Shown here: positions 61,501-64,000 of the stretch, piece after piece
How the letters are laid out: every line of letters begins with the position of its first letter
Position numbering within the stretch: the stretch's first letter is position 1
NCBI RefSeq assembly: GCF_900141795.1
Contig: NZ_FSRE01000003.1
Location: 186,001 to 250,000, forward strand
Source of the DNA: Sulfurivirga caldicuralii
GTDB taxonomy: Bacteria; Pseudomonadota; Gammaproteobacteria; Thiomicrospirales; Thiomicrospiraceae
DNA: 64,000 nt
Reading direction: 5' to 3'
Program-made: the position numbers and the translations under genes
Notes under the pieces: model-generated
Told to the model about the DNA's origin: nothing
The model's database searches: none
The model's input: only the letters and a program-made list of their open reading frames with translations

Positions 61501-61667
61501 TGGCCCACGCACTGGGAGCGCAACTCATCGCCGAAGGCGTGGAGACCGAGGTGCAAGCCCGAACCCTTGCAAAGCTCGGCGCCGACATGATTCAGGGCTA
61601 TTACTTCAGCCGTCCGTTGCCGCTGGATGAGCTGCTGGCCTATCTCAAAGCCCAACACGCATCATGA
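58581..61667 (+). CDS. Membrane GAF-PAS-GGDEF-EAL protein, probable c-di-GMP phosphodiesterase
   Basis: A 1028-residue protein. Helix 1 (about 14-32) and helix 2 (about 252-272) flank a helical periplasmic sensor region. A GAF domain (about 300-460), a PAS domain (470-590), a GGDEF domain and an EAL domain follow. The GGDEF site reads NGADEF, so cyclase activity is doubtful. The EAL domain keeps VEALLRWRR, ELTESALVSD and DDFGTGYASLAYL, so c-di-GMP hydrolysis is likely. It overlaps the peroxidase and CobW genes by four bases each. Confidence 0.92.
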   Translation: MKRIPARFQQLTLRFGVVAVAALAFTLLLAFALTRNPFLELGPQLEEKFQSLTLHVLQLQQQTGELDLLARTRYDTQNSLIKLIESDLRLAAPLVDASGDSEAQQLFRDLRALFEQKKQALRHAQKAHAIAINSYATLPPLGDQCQQQQKAVEASFDPHTILDQLIRLPFMGRVDERSLLNQLHTLDTLLNTSVQSSACRLFLRHATTFVREYARLIQFQRQADLSSLYQRTEYLGRRFDTLLNEARAQQKRLNQILLLATLVLAALAIAALISLQRHARALEKQQDDLKRLNRFYRALSEVNEAIVAMPDRSSLLQKTARILNETLELLAAAILEVDPSSGWLKLVAGSSANPDARNTMAKLRISVDENRPEGRGLAGEACRSLRIAHADNYQQDARFAPWKPLGQRYNVQSLAALPVEVEGRCELVIMLYDTHPTAFTPELLHLLDEIRQDIGYALTRLKMLERQKAQEAQLQLAEIAFNAKEGIAIINGDGRILRANESLHAMLGLTDNELAGKRAHLLFADQTLFMQLMNLLDAEQDTWHGEITLQRINGEHIPAAITLTRVPQDFDQAAYVLQALDLSEKRALERALERQRHTNAITGLPNRESLLLQLQTLLDNVMDRNDLGLCILLNLRQFKTINNSLGFTQANELLKKVGQRLQSKLDFPHITAHNGADEFFIVPLQFYRDEQAARDSWNTLAAQLRELFNAPITVGDRQIHLEFYAGITLFTAADNAEDILTHATTAMGAAKSEQKTCMFYAPEMDQLAARRLDLRNALERALRQAAFELHYQPVVDARTGKPQLVEALLRWRRDGELVRPDQFIPVLEEHPQLMIEVGRWVLRQGLNDLLHMQTVAGDGFGVAINLSSHQMNDPELETLAHELVMTLGLNPATITLELTESALVSDLDRARAFIDRCHGMGVQTAIDDFGTGYASLAYLQHFPTNKIKLDKAFVDPIDPNVPKSFAIPEAAITMAHALGAQLIAEGVETEVQARTLAKLGADMIQGYYFSRPLPLDELLAYLKAQHAS

Positions 61668-62641
61668 TTCCCACCTGGCTGATCAGCGGCGGCCTCGGCA
61701 GCGGCAAGACCACCACCGTGCAACAGCTGCTACGCAAGAAACCCGCTTATGAACACTGGGCGCTGCTCATCAACGACTTCGGCGCCGTGGGATTGGATGC
61801 TGCCCTGCTGGCCAATCAGGGGGCCACGGTGCATGCCGTCGAAGGCGGCTGCGCCTGCTGCAGCGGGGCGGGTGCGCTGGAGGCAGCGCTGCAGGAGGCA
61901 ATGAACCATGCCCCCGACCGCCTGCTCATCGAACCCTCCGGCATGAGCGTCGCCGATGTGCTGGTGGATACGCTGCTGCGCCATGAAGGCATCGAACTGC
62001 ACGGCGTGATCTACGTGCTTGATGCCGCCCACGCCGATCCACAAGAACTGATCCGCTGGCAGAGCGTGCTCAACCAGCTCACACTGGCCGATCTGGTGCT
62101 ACTCAACAAGACCGATCTGGCGCCGCCCGGCCGCTGTGATGCGCTTGAACGGGTGCTGGACAGCCTTTACCCACCCAAAACCGTGCTGCGCACGCAAAAT
62201 GGTACGCTGGATCTCGCCACGCTGGAGGCGCTGCAGCCCTACCGCGGACCGCGCTTTATGCCCCCCGCTGCCCCGCACCAGCACGGTGGTGCTGTCACCA
62301 CCACAACGCTGCAAAACTGGCCCCACGGCGGCGAAAAGCGCATCCAGCAGGGCATTTCGGCCTCCACTGGCTGGTTATGGCCACCTGAAACCGCTTTCGA
62401 CTGGCGTGGCGCAAAACGGCTGCTGGAAAAAGTCGGGGACCCCCCTTATGGAGACGTGCAGCGCCTCAAGGCGGTGCTGCATATCGGCGAGGGGCGCTGG
62501 ATGGCATTTCAATGGATGCATGGTCAGCTGACGCGCGAGCTAAGCAGCTGGCGGCGGGATTCACGGCTGGAGATTATCCACGGAGCGTCCTTTGATACCT
62601 CGGCCTTTGAACAGGCCCTGCGGCAAACCTGCATCCGCTGA
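61664..62641 (+). CDS. CobW/COG0523 G3E-family GTPase
   Basis: A metallochaperone-type GTPase of 325 residues, probably for zinc or cobalt. Walker A is ISGGLGSGKTTTVQQLL, the metal-binding CxCC motif is GGCACCSG, and the G4 motif is LLNKTD. The C-terminal CobW_C domain is short; within it, [16 protein letters not shown] includes repeat copy 7. It is the last gene of the operon beginning at 55326. Its metal is not shown by the context. Confidence 0.88.
   Translation: MIPTWLISGGLGSGKTTTVQQLLRKKPAYEHWALLINDFGAVGLDAALLANQGATVHAVEGGCACCSGAGALEAALQEAMNHAPDRLLIEPSGMSVADVLVDTLLRHEGIELHGVIYVLDAAHADPQELIRWQSVLNQLTLADLVLLNKTDLAPPGRCDALERVLDSLYPPKTVLRTQNGTLDLATLEALQPYRGPRFMPPAAPHQHGGAVTTTTLQNWPHGGEKRIQQGISASTGWLWPPETAFDWRGAKRLLEKVGDPPYGDVQRLKAVLHIGEGRWMAFQWMHGQLTRELSSWRRDSRLEIIHGASFDTSAFEQALRQTCIR
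62427..62445 (+). repeat. Dispersed repeat copy 7 (in CobW gene, encodes EKVGDPPYG)
   Basis: AAAAAGTCGGGGACCCCCC in frame in the CobW gene. The next bases TTATGG are shared with copy 6. Upstream GTGGCGCAAAACGGC resembles, in reverse complement, the tail of copy 2. Confidence 0.9.
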
Positions 62642-62737
62642 CTTGCTCATCTTTCGCCAACCTCTTCACCCAGATCAGGATTTATACATCCCCCCCAAAA
62701 AATTTTTATGAGCCCGTCCTTGCGATCATGCACAAAG

Positions 62738-62746
62738 TTATCCACA
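62738..62746 (+). promoter_or_regulatory. DnaA box upstream of nrdA
   Basis: TTATCCACA, the exact consensus DnaA box, about 275 bases before the nrdA ATG. DnaA boxes in the nrdAB promoter are known in E. coli. Confidence 0.6.
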
Positions 62747-62842
62747 GGCCGATCCCTCTGATCACGCCGTCTGCGCCCCCGTCATGGGGATAAATGCCTG
62801 TGAACAAGGGCCAATTTTTGCCGTTGCACCGCCTGCGCAATT

Positions 62843-62858
62843 ACACTATATTTGGAAA
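62843..62858 (+). promoter_or_regulatory. NrdR box 1
   Basis: ACACTATATTTGGAAA, a good match in its left half to the NrdR consensus ACACWATATATWGTGT. Its core starts 31 bases before that of box 2. Confidence 0.6.
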
Positions 62859-62873
62859 CCTTGCATGACGTCA

Positions 62874-62889
62874 CAACTATATATAGCGC
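62874..62889 (+). promoter_or_regulatory. NrdR box 2
   Basis: The core CTATATATAG is a perfect NrdR core palindrome. The 31-base distance to box 1 (three helix turns) is the usual spacing for tandem NrdR sites. Confidence 0.65.
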
Positions 62890-63002
62890 TTTTTCGCAAA
62901 TTCGCACACAAGACGTTAGCACCCGGTTCTTAACATGCGCTGCCACCTGCTGCAGCCAAGTTATTGAGCGCCGGTGCAAGGGTTTGTTTTTATAGCCGCC
63001 AG

Positions 63003-63011
63003 TTATTCACA
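63003..63011 (+). promoter_or_regulatory. DnaA-type box just before nrdA
   Basis: TTATTCACA, a match to TTATNCACA, ten bases before the nrdA ATG and probably within the leader. Confidence 0.5.
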
Positions 63012-63021
63012 GGATCGCAGC

Positions 63022-64000
63022 ATGACCGAACAGCAGATACTCGTCACCAAACGCGACGGCCGCAAGGAGCCGCTCGATCTGGAAAAGATTCACCGCGTGA
63101 TCACCTGGGCCGCCGAAGGGCTGGAGGATGTTTCCGTCTCCGAGGTGGAATTGCGCGCCCATATCCAGTTCTACGACGGCATGACCACCTCCGAGATCCA
63201 CGAGACCATCATCAAGTCCGCTGCCGACCTGATTTCGGAAAAGGCGCCGGACTATCAACACCTGGCCGCCCGTCTGGCGATCTTCCATCTGCGCAAACGG
63301 GCCTTCGGCCGCTTTACCCCGCCGTCGCTGTTCGAGCACGTAAACAAGATGGTGCGCGCCGGCCGCTATGACAAGCACCTGCTGGATGACTACACCCGCG
63401 AGGAGTTCGCCGAGCTGGACGAGCACATCGACCACGAGCGCGACATGAACTTCTCCTACGCCGCGGTAAAGCAGCTGGAAGGCAAGTATCTGGTGCAGAA
63501 CCGCGTCACCGGCGAGATCTACGAGTCGCCGCAGTTCATCTACATGCTGATCCCCATGTGCCTATTTGCCCACTATCCAAAAGAGCAGCGCCTCGATCTG
63601 ATCAAGCGCTTCTACGACGCCGCCAGCCAGTTCAAGCTGAGCCTGCCCACGCCGATCATGTCCGGCGTGCGCACGCCCACGCGCCAGTTCAGCTCCTGCG
63701 TGCTCATCGAGTGCGATGACTCGCTGGATTCCATCAACGCCACCGCATCGGCCATCGTGAAATACGTTTCCCAGCGCGCCGGCATCGGCGTCAATATCGG
63801 CCGCATCCGCGCACTGGGCTCGCCCATCCGCGGCGGCGAGGCATTCCACACCGGGCTGATTCCGTTCATCAAGCACTTCCAAACGGCGGTGAAGTCCTGT
63901 TCCCAGGGCGGCGTGCGCGGCGGTGCAGCCACGCTGTTCTACCCCATCTGGCATCTGGAAGTGGAAAGCCTGCTGGTGCTGAAGAACAACCGCGGTGTGG
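63022..64000 (+). CDS. nrdA: Class Ia ribonucleotide reductase alpha subunit (5' part)
   Basis: Reduces ribonucleoside diphosphates to deoxy forms for DNA synthesis. The 326 visible codons include the N-terminal ATP-cone (LVTKRDGRKEPLDLEKIHRV), then LPTPIMSGVRTPTRQFSSCV with the active-site Cys of the redox pair, and ASAIVKYVSQRAGIGVNIGR. The frame is open at the window edge. The ATG at 63022 fits the family. Upstream NrdR and DnaA boxes support the call; nrdB is expected beyond the window. Confidence 0.96.
   Translation, partial: MTEQQILVTKRDGRKEPLDLEKIHRVITWAAEGLEDVSVSEVELRAHIQFYDGMTTSEIHETIIKSAADLISEKAPDYQHLAARLAIFHLRKRAFGRFTPPSLFEHVNKMVRAGRYDKHLLDDYTREEFAELDEHIDHERDMNFSYAAVKQLEGKYLVQNRVTGEIYESPQFIYMLIPMCLFAHYPKEQRLDLIKRFYDAASQFKLSLPTPIMSGVRTPTRQFSSCVLIECDDSLDSINATASAIVKYVSQRAGIGVNIGRIRALGSPIRGGEAFHTGLIPFIKHFQTAVKSCSQGGVRGGAATLFYPIWHLEVESLLVLKNNRGV

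Larger units (their letters stand above)
62642..63021 (+). promoter_or_regulatory. nrdA control region
   Basis: 380 bases without a gene. They contain a perfect DnaA box, two NrdR-like boxes and a second DnaA-type box overlapping the presumed leader (listed separately). The combination is that of a ribonucleotide reductase promoter tied to dNTP level and replication. Confidence 0.7.

Overview
The window reads as chromosomal DNA of a gammaproteobacterium with fairly high G+C. Gene content and order are those of the class: bamE/fur, ratA-rnfH-smpB-ssrA, the ychF-pth-rplY-prs-tRNA-Gln-TPR-hemA-prfA-prmC block, rpsT-murJ-ribF-ileS-lspA, glyQ-glyS-gmhB-plsC, lptM-lysA and feoABC. The genus cannot be named from the sequence alone. 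Motility stators, c-di-GMP enzymes, c-type heme proteins and an FNR-type site before feoA suggest a motile respiring bacterium that meets low oxygen.

Layout. 1-4416: end of a membrane glycosyltransferase, tRNA-Met, fkpA, fur, bamE, rnfH, ratA, smpB and tmRNA. 4417-9235: an accessory insert beside ssrA, made of two different IS3-family elements, a truncated reading frame and a DUF262/HNH GmrSD-like nuclease, a likely anti-phage gene. The right end of the second IS carries a 107-bp tandem duplication. 9328-20646: a Na/Pi cotransporter, tRNA-Val, tRNA-Leu, the ychF-to-prs block and the hemA-prfA-prmC-moeB operon. The usual lolB and ispE are missing from their expected place. 20715-32548: motAB, parC, a metal-binding protein, PilZ, an FAD oxidase, lspA-ileS-ribF-murJ and rpsT. 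32850-39529: a second stator-like operon (one MotA-like and two MotB/OmpA-like proteins) attached to plsC-gmhB-glyS-glyQ. 39651-49046: M23 peptidase, anmK, a DUF3365 heme protein, metXW, feoABC and a long PilZ protein. 49039-55209: esterase, lptM-lysA, an L,D-transpeptidase pair and uvrB. 55326-62641: a tightly coupled operon of aminotransferase, diguanylate cyclase, diheme peroxidase, GGDEF/EAL protein and CobW GTPase. 62642-64000: the nrdA control region and the start of nrdA.

The most unusual signal is a dispersed short repeat, core AAAAAGTCGGGGACCCCCC, present seven times. Five copies lie inside reading frames. Four of these encode the same peptide (K/E)KVGDPP in unrelated proteins (PrmC, AnmK, a TPR/NTF2-like protein, a CobW GTPase), and the fifth encodes KKSGTP in a MotB-like protein. 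The other two begin within three bases of a stop codon (moeB, metW). Flanking similarity extends the unit to roughly 40 bp. It resembles protein-coding palindromic elements in behaviour but I do not recognise the family. A second repeat of about 250 bp with MITE-like ends occurs after anmK and after feoC. The second stator operon is also notable: one of its two MotB-like proteins lacks the ion-carrying aspartate while the other keeps it.
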